From assembly GCF_002878395.1 (NCBI RefSeq), contig NW_025857967.1, positions 74,603 to 138,602 of the forward strand: a stretch of 64,000 nucleotides of DNA, read 5' to 3'. The notes below the pieces were generated by a model. The model was not told where the DNA came from. It worked only from the letters and a program-made list of their open reading frames with translations, and did no database searches. This DNA comes from Capsicum annuum. Its lineage: Eukaryota; Streptophyta; Magnoliopsida; Solanales; Solanaceae. Made by a program: the position numbers and the translations under genes. Below, one piece after another: positions 33,739 to 46,430 of the stretch; positions within the stretch are counted from its first letter, which is position 1, and each line of letters starts with the position of its first letter.

Positions 33739-36404
33739 TGTAATACCCCATACTTCTACCTAACTTAAATTTATCCTAAAGATGTCAAAGACATGATTTA
33801 AAGATGAATACACCTTTATATATGTGGAATTTTCAAGATTTTCAATTTTTGTTGTGTGGGAAATTGAATAAGCTTTCCATCGATACCAAATTCACCTAAA
33901 TCCGATAATCGAGTAAGAAGTTATGGAGATTTAAAATTTCAGTCGTAAAACACCGTCATTTCAGCCAGTGGCGTGCCGCGCCATAAGCCAAAATGACATT
34001 TGTCAGTTTCCAGTAAGACTCCACGATTACACTACGTCACGGAGGGGTCTTAAATCCCAATTATCCTTTTTCTAGTGAACCTCCGCGATGTATTCGCGTT
34101 GTGCCAAATTTCTAGGTCACAAACAAAGTGGCAACGTGATAGCTCTGCATCGCGTCATCTCTCAATTTCCCAGTTGTCAAATTCTAGAGATACAGCTTGA
34201 TAGCTCTGCATCACACCAGCCTGCCAAATCAGGAAATTTTGACGAAAAATAAATATTTCATCCAGGGATAAATTGGTATTTTACCAAGGTTTTAACATGT
34301 CCAGGTGCGGGATTTAATCTCTAAAAATGTTTCAAATCATTATTTACTCATTTTCCCCCAAAATCAAGAACATTCTATCCCAAGAAACAAAACCCTAGCT
34401 TTTAAGAAATTAAAGCCAATTCCGAGAATCTCCCTAAGAACTTCAAGAAACTTATAAGCAAGGTATGTCAAGTGTTGATTCATGGGTCCCTTTCACCCAT
34501 AAAGCTTAAGAATCTCTTTTTCAAAGTTCACGTATATGGATTTTTTTAAATCCTATGTTGGGTTTGCTTTTGTTCATGTTGATAATGACCAATTGAATTC
34601 TAATCTATGATTGGTGATAAATTTTATGTGGAACTAGTTATTATATGAGTAGATTCATGTAAACCCAAGATTAAACTCTTGAATTATGAAATTAGAATAG
34701 AATCCTGATGTTTACTTATTGTGCAATGTTGTCTACATATACTATGTTCATTATGTGCTTGATGAATTGCCTATGTGAACTAATAATATAAGAAACTATG
34801 CCATGATTAGTTTATGTGCAAGTGTTTGATAAATTGTCCATGAGAATGGATTAATGCCATGATATAGTATGCAATTATGTATTCCCCATTCATGTACAAG
34901 TGATACACCCCAAGTGTTCGTTGAAATGTCTTAATGAATGAATCATGAGAATATAGCCATTTTTGGGCTTTAAGGCTTGTGTCATGATTTACATATTATG
35001 CTATTGAGTCCTGAGGGTATCTAATACCTGACAATTTAGCTATGTGCCTAGAACCAATGTTATGTTTTCACGATATCCTTAGTCAAGCCATATTTAGTAG
35101 AATTCAGTCAGTCATATGACTCAGGAAAGCTCAGTAAACTCAATAATCCCAGTAATATCAGAAAGCTCAATAATTCAGTAATCTCAGTAGTATTTCGTCA
35201 GTCAATGAAACTCCATGAAATTAGTCCAGTTCAATTCAGTTAATCATGTTTAGTGTCTATTCAGATGAGAGTAATAGTTAGCACTGAGTGAGCCCAAGGA
35301 TGGGAACTCACCTGTTATTACAGGGTGTGATTCTTAAAAGCAATCTTTGAGCTCCAGAACTACGTAGCCAGCTTAGGTTGGACATCATAACCTACTATAT
35401 AAGGGTAGATGAGGTGGCTTAACCTATTTTATGTGGGTCCCGCCATTCTCATTAGAGTAACTTATCATATAAGCGTCACTCACAATTTGTCCTTACTAGT
35501 GGCGCGGTACTGACACCCTTCTAATTGGGGTTACAGATTAGACCCCAACTCAGCCATAATGGTGTATTAGGGGCATGTCGGTTAGATGACTACTTCCCAC
35601 AGTTACAGTTTTAGACTCACTCTCAGTAATAAAGCTCAGATAGTTCTTCAGAATTTTAGGACTGTTAGATACAGTCAACTCAGAACAGTACGAAACTCAG
35701 TTAGTTCCATCAGAATCTAGACTATTAGATACAATCGCTCAGTATTAGTAATATCAGTTTATAGTGACTTATGTTATCATTAATCAGATTCAGTAATTAT
35801 GTTATCACAAATTTAGTTACAATCTCTTATTCATGCATGTATTCTCACGTTCATGTTATACAGTCAGTTAGCATTGTTCATGCATTTGAACCCTTTTCAT
35901 CTAGCCTACCTCACTTGTATACTAGTACATTCAAACATACTGGCGCATTTGCACTATGGTGTTTTATACCATACGTTTAGAAGCACGAGCTCCAGAGCAT
36001 CAGTAGTATTCTAGTACTCAGCAGTTAGAGTCTGCAGTGAGTCCTCATCCTTCGAGAAGATGAGCATTATTTTATCATTTTAGTACTTAGTTGATTTCAG
36101 TAGTTGGAGTTAGTTGGGAACATATCCTATCAACTCCTTATTCAGATAGTTAAAGGCTTTTCAGACTATCATGATTAGACAGTTATTTTAGTTATTTTGG
36201 GTATTTCATACCCTACCCAGATGATATATTTTATTAAATATTATGTCTCAATTTTAAACCTTATGGCCTTTCAGCCTATATTTTTGCATTTATACAGTAT
36301 GTTATGAAATGTTGAGATACAAATATCAGTCATGGGTTAGCTTGTGATCCTTCGAGGTAATGAGCACCATGTAGCATTCCAGGTACCAAATTCGGGGCGT
36401 TACA
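33739..36404 (+). repeat. element 2 5' LTR
   Basis: The LTR is 2,666 bp, starts TGTAATACCCCATACTTC and ends TTCGGGGCGTTACA. It is collinear with 51684-54339. The GC-rich module at about 33960-34240 has lost many CpG sites compared with the 3' copy. Confidence 0.92.
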
Positions 36405-36408
36405 AACT

Positions 36409-36420
36409 TGGTATCATATC
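36409..36420 (+). other. element 2 primer-binding site
   Basis: TGGTATCATATC lies four bases after the 5' LTR. It corresponds to TGGTATCAGAGC with substitutions. Confidence 0.82.
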
Positions 36421-36632
36421 CTAAGGTTCAATAGAGTCTTAGAAAATCAGAAAGCCACATCTAGTAGAGTCTTGTACGTGGGTGTGTTGTGCTCCATATT
36501 TATGTACAGGAGGCTATAAGATGTTTTAGGAACAGTTTCCGTTCTTTCAGTATTCACATTGTGCCACTGAGCATAATCTTTAGTTAATCTCTTAGTCTGG
36601 TCTAATTTATTTCTCCCTTTCTTCTACAGAAC

Positions 36633-37800
36633 ATGCCTCCCAAAAGAAGAAACGGATATTAGTCAACCCCTTAGCCCATCCAAGAAGATACCTTGGACGA
36701 ATACGTTTCTCATGCAAAGTTCAAAGTTGCATTCACCACTCTTTCTAATTCAATTTCTATTTAAAATGAATGACCAGCTGTCGTTCTGACTAACCCAGTG
36801 GCCAATTCAGCTGCAGCAAGGATTTGGGACTTCACCCAAATAAATCCTCCATCTTTTTTCGGGTCTAAGTAAGATGAGGACCCTCAGAAATTGCTTGACC
36901 AAGTTTAGAAAATTACAAATATTATGGGGGTTATTTCTAGTGAGAGTGCTGAGCTAGTTGCATATCAGCTGTAGGATGTTGCTCACACTTGGTTCAAATA
37001 GTGGAAGTCAGAGAGGCCAGTTGATGCTGGGCCTATTTAGTGTGAGGAGTTTGTCACTGTATTCTTAGATGGATTCTTTCCCCAAGAGGTAAGGAAAGCT
37101 AAGGTGTTAGAATTTATCAACCTCAGGCCGGGAAACATGACGATAAAAGAGTATTCTCTTAAATTTACTCAATTAGCCAGATATACTCCTCATGTGGTTG
37201 GAGATAGCAGGGCCAAGATGAGTAAGTTTGTTTCTAGGGTGAATGATAGTGTGCTCAACGAGTGTAGGTCTGCGATGTTGAATAGTGACATGAACAAAGC
37301 CAGGCTTATGACCCATGCTCAACAGAGAGAAGAGCAAATGATTAAGATAAGAGAGTAGCAAAATAAGAGAGCAAGGACAGGTAATTTCAACTTTGCTCAG
37401 CCTAAGTCAGAGGGAGGAAACCGTTCTCAGTTTCATCCTAAGTTATGCATTCTATCTCCTTCTTCATCTAGTGCTCCTGTTCCAAAATTAAGAGATGGCA
37501 ATAGAGATAGGGCGCCAGGCTCTAAATCTCAGGGTAGTGTTAGAGTGCCTGAACCTATCCTCTTTGTCAGATATATGGTAAACACCATCAGGGTACTTAC
37601 AGAGTGGGCAGTGGTATTTGTTTCAAATATGGCAAGCTAGGCCACAGAGTCAGAGATTATCCTTAGCCAGGTCCTTAGGGTCAGCTTAATCGTTCCTCAG
37701 CCCAGTACGATCACACAAATTAGTAGGGTGCCACTTCCAGTAGTACTAATGGGCAACGCCCAAATAGACTTTATGCTCTCCAGTCCCGGCAAGATCAAAA
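36633..37800 (+). pseudogene. element 2 Gag, broken
   Basis: The start ATG at 36633 (MPPKRRN) follows a leader shared with element 1. Capsid phrases are 'AARIWDFTQINPP' near 36816 and, in the open piece 37104-37358, 'MLEFINLRPGNMTIKEYSLK' and 'CRSAMLNSDMNKARLMTHAQ'. The zinc knuckle at about 37620-37675 reads CFKYGKLGHRVRDYP, so the second and third metal-binding cysteines are tyrosine, each explained by a G-to-A change. Stops in CAG/TGG contexts interrupt the frame. Confidence 0.87.
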
Positions 37801-38250
37801 AAATTCTCCTGATATGGTTACTGGTACATTACAGATATTTCTTGTATATGTTTATGCTTTTCTAGATCCAGGAGCTTCCTTGTCTTTTGTTACTCCTTAT
37901 ATAGCAGTTGATTTTGGAGTTAGTCCTGAAATTCTAGTAGAACACTTCTCAGTATATACCTTAGTGGGTAAGACCATTATAGTCTAGTAGGTATACAGGA
38001 ATTGCCCGATTATGATATTTTAGAAAGTCACCTCAGCAGACTTAGTTGAATTAGAGATGATTGATTTTGATGTCATTCTCAGCAAAGATTGACTTTATTT
38101 CTACTATACCACAGTCGACTACAGAAACAGAATAGTCCATCTCCAATTTTCGAATGAACCTATCCTAGAGTGGAGGGGTAGTACTTTAGCTTTTAGAGGT
38201 CATCTTGTTTCCTACCTTCATGCAAGGAAAATGATATCTAAAGAATGTGT
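37801..38250 (+). pseudogene. element 2 protease, broken
   Basis: The active site DPGASLSFVTPYIAVDFGV is at about 37865-37922 with D-P-G intact. Later phrases 'EMIDFDVILSKD' near 38057-38090 correspond to the LGMDWL motif of relatives and are mutated, then followed by a stop (TGA where relatives have TGG). Confidence 0.82.
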
Positions 38251-39180
38251 TTATCATCTTGTTTGAGTTAAGAAAACTAGTTGCGAAACTCCCAGTCTTG
38301 AATAAGTCCTTGTCATGAGTGAATATTCAGATGTCTTTCCCGAAGATCTTCCAGGAATTCCTATTAAAAGGGAAATAGACTTCGACATGATCTTCTTTCA
38401 GATACTCAACCTATATTTATTCTGCCATACAGAATGGCACCAGAAGAACTCAAAGAACTAAAAGAGCAGTTGAAGGATCTCTTGGATAAGGGATTCATCA
38501 AAGCCAGTGTGTCCCGTGGGGCGCACCAGTCTTATTCATGCATAAGAAAGACGGTTCTCTCAAAATATGCATTGATTACCGTCAGCTCAATAAAGTCACG
38601 GTCAAGAACAAGTATCCACTTCCCCAAATTGATGACCTTTTTGACCAACTTCAGGGTGCCAACTATTTCTTTAAGATAGACCTCAAATCAGGCTATCATC
38701 AGCTCAGGGTCATAGAATGTGATATTTGAAAAATAAATTTTCGAACTCGGTATAGTCACTTCGAATTCTTAGTCATGTCCTTTGGTCTTACCAATGCCCC
38801 AACAACTTTCATAGACTTGATGAACTATGTGTTTAAGTAGTACTTGGATATGTTCATCATAGTCTTCATAGATGATATTCTTCTCTATTCCTGTAGGGAA
38901 CGTGATTACGTAGACCATCTCAAAATCATAATTCAAACTCTCAGAGATCATCAGCTATTCACCAAATTCAGTAAGTGAAAATTTTGGCTAAGGTTAGTGG
39001 CATTCCTTGGTCATATCATTTTTGGTGATGGCATTAAAGTAGATACTAAAAAGAATGAAGCAGTAAGAAACTAACCCAGACCTGTCCCTCCATCAGATAT
39101 CAGGAGTTTTTTGGGTTTGGGTGGCTATTACAGATGGTTTGTTGAGGGATTTTCTTCTATTGCATCCCCTATGTCCAGAT
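38251..39180 (+). pseudogene. element 2 reverse transcriptase, broken
   Basis: The N-terminal part reads '[20 protein letters not shown]' from 38434. A frame change lies near 38520, where one base appears missing relative to relatives, and the frame then continues as '[20 protein letters not shown]' from about 38541. The catalytic FIDD is intact at 38865-38876, followed by LLYS. The 'FLGLGGYYRWF' phrase is at about 39108-39140. In-frame stops occur near 38727 and 38838. Confidence 0.88.
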
Positions 39181-39700
39181 TGACTCAGAAGAAAGTCAAG
39201 TTTCAGTGGTCAAATCCTTGTGAAAAGAGTTTTTAGGAGTTGAAGACTCAACTCACCTCAACCCCAGTTTTGACTCTCCCAGATGGTCCAGATGGGTTCA
39301 TGGTGTACTATGATACATCCAGAGTAGGTTTGGGTTGTGTCCTCATGTAGCATCGTAAGGTTGTAGCCTATGTCTATGGACAGCTTAGACCCCATGATAA
39401 GAATTATCCTACTCATGATCTTGAGTTAGCAGCCGTGGTATTTGCCTTAAAGATTTAGAGGCATTATCTATACGGAGTTCATGTAGATGTGTTATCTATA
39501 CGAAGTTCATGTAGATGTTTTCACAGATCATAAGAGCCTTCAGTATGTATTTTCTCAGAAATATCTCAATCTTCATCAAAGAAGGTGGTTAAAGCTCTTG
39601 AAAGATTATGACATGAGTGTTCTCTATCATCCGAGCAAGGCCAACATATTGCCGATACTCTCAGTAGGCTGTCTATGGGTAGTGTTGCTCATGTTAAGGA
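39181..39700 (+). pseudogene. element 2 RNase H with a 28-bp tandem duplication
   Basis: The domain phrases are 'LTQKKVKFQWS', 'FMVYYDTSRVGLG' (catalytic Asp in YYDTS) and '[13 protein letters not shown]'. The segment TTATCTATACGGAGTTCATG(...) beginning at 39464 is repeated from 39492 with a period of 28 bp. This shifts the reading frame, and the piece 39487-39717 is read in the shifted register. The 'KANILPILSVGCL' end is a further frame change just at the last motif (relatives: VVDALSRLSM). Confidence 0.85.
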
Positions 39701-40481
39701 CAGTAAGAAGAAGTTAGCTCAGGAAGTCCATCAGTTTTCCAGACTAGGTGTTTGCTTAGCCGATATAGAGGAGGGTGATATATGTGTTCAGAGTAGTTTA
39801 GAATCATCTCAAGTTTCTGAGGTGAAAGAAAAGCAAGATAGAGATTCCAGTCTTGTCAAGTTGAAAGAGTCAGTCAAGGATCAGAAGGTTGAAGTTTTCT
39901 CCTAAGAGGGAGATGGTGTATTGCATTATCAGGGTCATCCATGTGTTCCAGGTGCAGATGACTTGAGGCAGCGAATTCTTGCAGAAGTGCATGGTGCGCG
40001 CAACTATATTCATCCAGGGGCTACAAAGATGTACCGTGACTTGCGGGAGATCTATTAGTTAAGTGGAATGAAGAGAGATATATCAGAATTTGTAGTTAAG
40101 TGCTCAACATATCAACAGGTTAAGATTGAGCATCAGAAGCCTAATGGGTCCATGCAGGAGTTTAGTATTACTACTTGGAAGTGTGAAGAAATGAACATGG
40201 ACTTTATGATGGGTTTGCCTCGTACTCGTCATCATCATGATTCAGTTTGGGTTATTGTAGATAAGATGACTTAATCATCTCATTTCCTTCCAGTCTATAC
40301 CTTTTATTCAGCCGAGGATTATGCCAAACTCTACATCAAAGAGTTGGTCAGATTAAACGGTGTTTCATTATCTATAATCTCAGACAGAGGTACTCAGTTC
40401 ACCTTTTATTTTTGGAAAGCATTCCAAAAGGGTCTTGGTACCCAAGTTCATCTCAGTACAACCTTTCATCCCTAGATAGAT
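39701..40481 (+). pseudogene. element 2 integrase, first part
   Basis: The linker piece 39675-39905 ends in 'KDQKVEVFS'. The HHCC finger starts 'HPGATKMYRDLREIY' near 40012, followed by 'VKCSTYQQVKIEHQ', with tyrosine replacing the second cysteine of CxxC. The core has D in 'MNMDFMMGLPRTRHHHDSVW' near 40200 and D in 'IISDRGTQF' near 40383. Element 6 cuts the frame at 40481, between the second D and the E of the D35E motif. Confidence 0.88.
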
Positions 40482-42714
40482 TGTAACGCCCCAGAAAATG
40501 GGTTCCGGAGCGTCACACGGTGCTTGAGGCTATGAGTAGCCCCAAGTTAACCCTTTGAGCCATTTTCATTCAGTTTAACACAAATCAACGGGGTTTCCAT
40601 AAATAACCCTCAAATATCAATAGAGTAATCATCATCCAAGAATAAAAGAATTTCTGAAAGATAACAAAATACGACTTATTAGTCAACTCCCAACATCTAT
40701 ACTAGTCTGACAAGTCTCTAAGAAAATCAATAAAACCAGTGAGCCATTGAGACATGCCCCAACTGACTCATAATCAGTTATCAAATGTAAATGATTTTGT
40801 GAAACCAACATCAGACATCACGTCCTCGGAACATAAGGACTCACCATAACAGAGGATGTAGAACAGCATGCCCAAAGAATCATTGTTGAACCTGGAACTG
40901 AGCACCTGAACCTACATTCCGAGAAAATACAGTCCACATCCAAAGATGTGGGTCAATACCATGGAAAGGAACCGAGTATATGGGGGTGTATGCAATTGTA
41001 TAAACATCATCATCATAAATATTTATAAGAAATATGCAGGATGTATGAAAGACTCACATAGCCCGAAGAAAATAATCATAATCATGAGAGGATGAAATAA
41101 GTACAATAACACATGTGAGTCATCATATAATTTGTCAATCACTTTCAGTTCATCAAGAATATCAATTCTCATAATATAAATATCATTTAAATCTTTCGAA
41201 AGAATAACTTTCACAATTCCACTTTCAAATCACTTCACCATTCACCATAGACACAAGGAAACACACACACACTGGGAGATCCTATAACCGGCATAAACCA
41301 TGTGAGCTACATGGAGTCCAACGTACAACTGATGTTGGGGAGAGCCGTCCTATCCTTGCCATCGAAGTAGGACTATCGATATCAAATCCACACAAACTAG
41401 TGATCACTATATAAATCAGCCTCAGGCTCACTCCTACTGGGGCACGTAGTTCAAGGGAAGTAAGGTCGCTTTATACTTCCTACTCGGTGCTAAAGATTTC
41501 TCACAGACTTAGCTCAGATCATTTTAAAGACAATACACAACAAAACAATTTCAGTAATATATAAATATACATCGGGAGCCATCATGCTTCCCATTTATCA
41601 AAATCAACCACATTGTGGATTTCTTTCACACTCGAGTTCAAAACAACTCCATTAAGACCCAAAGGTCAAATCATTCAAAATATCTCAAATATTCAACATC
41701 AACGTGCTTATAACACAACTTACTCAAAAAAACACAATTTCCAATGGGGATTTACGACCCAAATATCATAATCATGATAAATATCATTCAAGATTCATGC
41801 TTTATATCTCCACACATGTAAATTCATCTTTCAAAATCATAAACATCAAGATTTCATAATAATCATTATAAGATATAGGTTCATACTTCAAATTCGTAAA
41901 AATCAAATAAAAATCATGCCTTTGTAAAGAAAATTACTTTTGGGCACAAGAATGAAAGAGAGTTCTTGTTGAAAAAAACTCCACATACCTTGAAATTGAC
42001 TTCTTGATTATGGAATACTGTTCACACAAATAAGGGGTGCTCCTCAAAGGTTTCTAGATGATGAGTTCGATTATCGGATCAAATTTGAATTTCTATGGTG
42101 AAATTGGAAGATATTTGGAGCTCAAAATGGACCTAGGGTTTAGTTCTCTCAATATTTTTGATGGAAGAACATGAATTTTATGGCTCAATATAGGTATAAA
42201 TGGACAATTTTCGTCCATGAAGTGAAGGCATAATGACCAAAATGCTCTTAAAAATCAACTAATTCTCGAATCTGTCCTTTGGTGGACTGTTTTGATAGTT
42301 TAAAGTAGATCAACCATAACATTTTACTCCAATATCCAAATTGGATGAAACTAATTTCATTAGAAAGAGGACTCTCATATCTTTTTGCTGATATATAGTA
42401 TCTCACCCAGATCATTGTGTATGGGAGTTATGATCATTTAAAGTTAGAGCAAAAATACGCCAGACCTCAGTACTTTTTCCTTCACGTTTTATGGTTCACT
42501 ACTATTCATGGTTCGATCGGAATGTTCATAACTCGTCGCTCGGGTGTCCGTTTTGGATGATCCACATATCGTTGGAAAGCTTATTTGATACTCTACGCAA
42601 TGGTTGGTCATAATCTAAGACATTCGGCATGGAAAATTTATAATTTATTTTAGAATATAGAACCCAACACGTTTACGCACAAAATTTCAACAAAAAATTT
42701 CCTGGGGTATTACA
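40482..42714 (-). repeat. element 6 3' LTR (left)
   Basis: The LTR is 2,233 bp, plus-strand ends TGTAACGCCCCAG...GGGGTATTACA. It is collinear with 47798-50510 but has a single copy of the segment that is tandemly duplicated in the right LTR. Confidence 0.92.
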
Positions 42715-42729
42715 TCATCCCCCCCTTGG
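42715..42729 (-). other. element 6 polypurine tract
   Basis: On the minus strand CCAAGGGGGGGATGA lies immediately before the 3' LTR. It follows the conserved CATTCGAGGACGAATGTTT-like phrase and has an uninterrupted run of seven G. Confidence 0.9.
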
Positions 42730-42939
42730 AAACATTCGTCCTCGAATGATGATAGACATGCCAAGATTAGATAGGGAATAGAGCATACAACTGAAACCAT
42801 TTGTTAGGCTCATCACCACATCGTTTCTCACTCCGAATGCTACATAGAATGCATAAATTCAAGAAAGTACAGCTGAACACATAATAAATGACAGCTGAAC
42901 TACTGCAACTTTTATCAAAAGTGCATGATTTAGGAAAGA

Positions 42940-43379
42940 ACGGTACCTTCGGCTTGATCGGAGTTTGCGAAAAATAGGTGCGGGTACTTGGATCGCATAT
43001 CCACCTCAGCTTTCCAAGTTGCACCCTCAACAGATTGGTTTTACCACAACATCTTGACCAAGGAAACTTCTTTGTTCCTTAGTCTTCGGACGCTGAAATC
43101 AAGAATCTCAACAGGAATCTCATCAAAAGAAAGATTTTCTTGAATTTCAGCACTCACAGAGGAATCCACTACCACATCATCGCTAATATGCTTTCTAAGC
43201 ATGGAGACATGGAATATTGGATGAACAGAGGACAACTCGGAAGGCAACTCAACATCATAAGCTACCTTACCAACACGACTAAGAATTTTGTAAGGACCAA
43301 CATAACAGGGACTAAGATTCCCTTTCTTTTCGAATCTCTTCACCCCCCTCATGGGTGAAATTTTTAGATACACTAGGTC
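42940..43379 (-). pseudogene. element 6 integrase C-terminus and chromodomain-like tail
   Basis: Read on the minus strand, 'RGVKRFEKKGNLSPCYVGPY' is followed by 'SSVHPIFHVSMLRKHISDD' and 'DEIPVEILDFSVRRLRNKE', and by 'VSLVKMLW' before a stop at 43041-43043 where relatives have a tryptophan or another sense codon. After it come 'NQSVEGATWKAEVDMRSKYP' and a natural-looking end. This is the chromodomain-like tail that in studied chromoviruses directs integration into heterochromatin. Confidence 0.88.
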
Positions 43380-44297
43380 ACCAACTTCAAACTCAAGGTC
43401 TCTCCTTCTAACATCCGCATATGACTTCTGACGACTCTGCGCAGTTTTTAACCTTTCCCTAATCAACTTAACTTTTTCCATAGCCTCAAATGCCGAATCA
43501 GGACCACTCACAGCCGCTTCACCCACCTCGAACCAACCTATGGGTGATCTACACTTCCTCCCATATAAGGCTTCAAATGGATCCATATCAATACTAGAGT
43601 GGAAACTATTATTGTAAGCAATCTCTATCAATGGTAAGTAATCATCCCAACTTCCCTTAAAGTCAAGTGCACAAGCTCTCAACATATCCTCTAAGGTTTG
43701 GATGGTCCGCTTAGCCTGACCATTGGTCTACGGATGAAAAGAAGAACTCAAAAGCACTTGGGTACCAAGACCCTTCTGAAAAGCTTTCCAAAATCACAAA
43801 GTGAACTGAGTACCCCTATCCAAAATGATAGATAAGGGAACTCCATGCAGTCTGACTAGATCTCAAATATATAATCTAGCGTAATCCTCAGCAGTATATG
43901 AAGTATGAATAGGCAAGAAATAAGCACACTTAGTCAATCTATCAACCACAACCCAAATGGAATCATGATGGTGTTGGGAAGGAGGTAAACCAATCACAAA
44001 GTCCATATTTATCTCTTCCCACTTCCAGGTGGGAATACTAAACTCTTGCATCATACCACCAGGTCTTTGGTGTTCAACCTTAACCTGTTGGCATGTTACA
44101 CACTTAGCTACAAATGTTGCTATATCTATATTCATGCCACTCCATCAATAGATTTGCCACAAGTCTCGATACATCTTGGTGGCACCAGGATGAATAGAAT
44201 ATCGCGCCCCGTGTGCCTCAGCCATAATCCTCTGTCTCAGATCATCAATATTTGGGACACACAATCTACCCGGCAATCTCAACACACCATCTCCCCC
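43380..44297 (-). pseudogene. element 6 integrase, broken
   Basis: The HHCC finger is seen as 'HPGATKMYRDLWQIY' and 'CVTCQQVKVEHQ' (CxxC intact) at about 44060-44190. The core has D in 'INMDFVIGLP' near 44005 and D in a mutated 'IILDRGTQF' near 43820. The E of D35E is lysine in 'GQAKRTIQ' near 43700-43725 (relatives: GQAER). Stops occur near 43733, 43796, 43862 and 44150. The C-terminal piece 43041-43685 is the longest open frame in the window (214 codons), with 'EALYGRKCRSPIGWFEVGEA'. Confidence 0.92.
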
Positions 44298-45065
44298 TTA
44301 GGAGAAAACCTCTACTTTTTGGTCCTTGACTGACTCCTTCAGTCGGACCAAACTAGCATCTAAGTATTGCTTTTCCTTCACTTCTAAAACCAAGGAGGAT
44401 TCAGAACTACTCTGAACCCCTATACTACCTTCAGTAGAGTCAAACAACTTAACCCCCAATCTAGCCAAACGACGTACATCACGAACCAAATCTTTCTTAC
44501 CTTCTACCACATGCGAAACACTACCCATGGACACTCTACTTAGGGCATCCACCACAATATTGGCCATGCCCGGATGGTACAACACACTCATATCATAGTT
44601 CTTTAACAATTCTAACCATCGTCTCTGCCTAAGATTCAATTCTCTCTGGGTAAACACATACTGCAGACTCTTATGATCAGTGATAACATCAACATGGATA
44701 CCATACAAATAGTGTCTCCAGATTTTCAAAGCAAACACAACAACAGCCAACTCAAGGTCATGGGCGGGGTAATTTTTCTCATGGGGTTTCAACTATCTAG
44801 AAGCATAAGCTATCACCTTACCCTTCTGCATCAATATGCAACCCAACCCAACTCTCGAAGTATCACAGTATACCACAAAACCATCAACACCGTCAGGCAA
44901 AGTCAAAATAGGGGCTGAAGTGAGCCGAGTCTTCAACTCCTGAAAACTTTTCTCACAAGATTTGGACCATAAGAACTTCACTTTCTTTTGGGTCAACCGA
45001 GTCATAGGAGATGCTATAGGGGAGAACTCCTCAACAAAACGGCGGTAATAGCCAGCTAAACCCAA
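44298..45065 (-). pseudogene. element 6 RNase H and linker, broken
   Basis: Open pieces 44793-45065 and 44298-44792 are separated only by one stop (TAG, CAG in relatives: '[12 protein letters not shown]'). The catalytic residues of the family are visible: D in 'FVVYCDTSRVGLG', E in '[18 protein letters not shown]', D in '[12 protein letters not shown]' and D in '[14 protein letters not shown]'. The linker to integrase ends '[13 protein letters not shown]' and a stop. Confidence 0.92.
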
Positions 45066-45922
45066 GAAAATTTAGATATCAGTTGGAGAAATAGGTCTAG
45101 GCCAATTTCTAACAGCTTCGGTCTTTTGGGGATCAACTCTAATACCCTTGGAAGAAATGATATGACCCAAAAAAGCAACTGACCTTAGCCAAAACTCACA
45201 CTTACTGAACTTGGCAAATAACTTGTGATCTCTAAGGGTTTGCAAGACGGTTCAGAGATGATTAGAATGTTCATCCTCACTATGAGAGTAAACCAGTATA
45301 TCATCGATGAACACTATGACAAAGATATCTAGATATGGTCTGAACACTCGATTCATGCGGTCCATGAAAGCTGCTGGGGTATTAGTTAACCTGGAAGACA
45401 TAACAAGAAACTTAAAATAGCCATTACGAGTTTGGAAAGCGGTTTTTGGGATGTCACACTCCCTAACTTTGAGTTGATGATAGCCGGAATGAAGGTCTAT
45501 CTTTGAGAAATAACTTGCACCTTGCAATTGGTCAAACAAATCATTTATTCTCGGAAGGGGATACTTAATTTTTATGGTGACTTTTTTCAGTTGGCGGTAA
45601 TCAATGCACATACGCAAAGAGCCATCTTTCTTTCTCACAAACAACACAGGAGCACCCCAAGGAGAAACACTAGGCCTTATGAAACCCTTATCTAGTAGAT
45701 CTTTGAGTTGCTCTTTCAATCCTTAAGTTCCACAGGGGCCATACGGTAAGGAGAAATAAAAATGGGTTGAGTATCAGGAAGAAGATCAATCTCGAACTCT
45801 ATCTCTCTATCAGGAGGTATCCCTAGGAGATCATCTGGAAAGACATCAGAAAACTCATTGACGATGTTAACAGACTGGAGAGTTGGAGTCTCAGACTTAG
45901 CGTCTTTGACTCTAACCAAATG
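45066..45922 (-). pseudogene. element 6 reverse transcriptase, broken
   Basis: The open piece 45252-45719 (155 codons) carries '[20 protein letters not shown]', '[14 protein letters not shown]' and '[20 protein letters not shown]', where F-G before L has become S-R. The intact FIDD box is in '[12 protein letters not shown]'. The upstream part, 45716-45919, holds '[20 protein letters not shown]'. One stop separates them ('LKD*KEQL'), and another stop precedes 'IFLGLAGYYRRF'. Confidence 0.93.
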
Positions 45923-46430
45923 CTAAATACACCCCTTGGAAATAAGCTTTCTAGCTTTGAGGTAAGAGATAAAATGACTCTTGGGTGACACAGAATTCCC
46001 AGAGCACTCAAACATGGATGCACCCGAAAACTGAAACTTGACCACTCGGTTCCGATAATCAATAGAGGCATAAGAAGAATACAACCAATCCATACCCAGA
46101 ATCACATCAAAATCTACCATGTCTAACTCAATCTGATTATCCAATAAGACTCTATGAAGAACGGTAACAGGATACTTTTTATACACTTTCTGGGCAACAA
46201 TCGAATCACCCACTGGGGTAGAAACTAGGATAGGCTCAGGAATAATCTCAGAACTCATTTCAAAATTCACAGCAATCAAAGGTGTAACATATGAGAAATT
46301 GGATCTAGGATCCAACAAAGCATACACATCAAACTAAAATATATGAAGCATACCAGTAACAACATTGGGAGAGTCCTTCTGTTCTTGGTGGGACGGTAAA
46401 GCATAGAATCTAGTCTGGCGCTACCCGTCA
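45923..46430 (-). pseudogene. element 6 protease, broken
   Basis: The open piece 45923-46327 begins just after a stop and contains 'YALLDPRSNFSYVTPLIAV', the active-site region, where the glycine after D-P is arginine (relatives: D-P-G). It also has 'FDVILGMDWLYSSYASID'. Only one or two single-base changes distinguish it from a working reading frame. Confidence 0.9.

Noticed and set aside
43140..43358. Plus-strand frame opposite the element 6 integrase tail
   Set aside because: Shadow of the minus-strand coding sequence. The same applies to 44046-44333, 44673-44918, 47113-47382 and 47468-47701.
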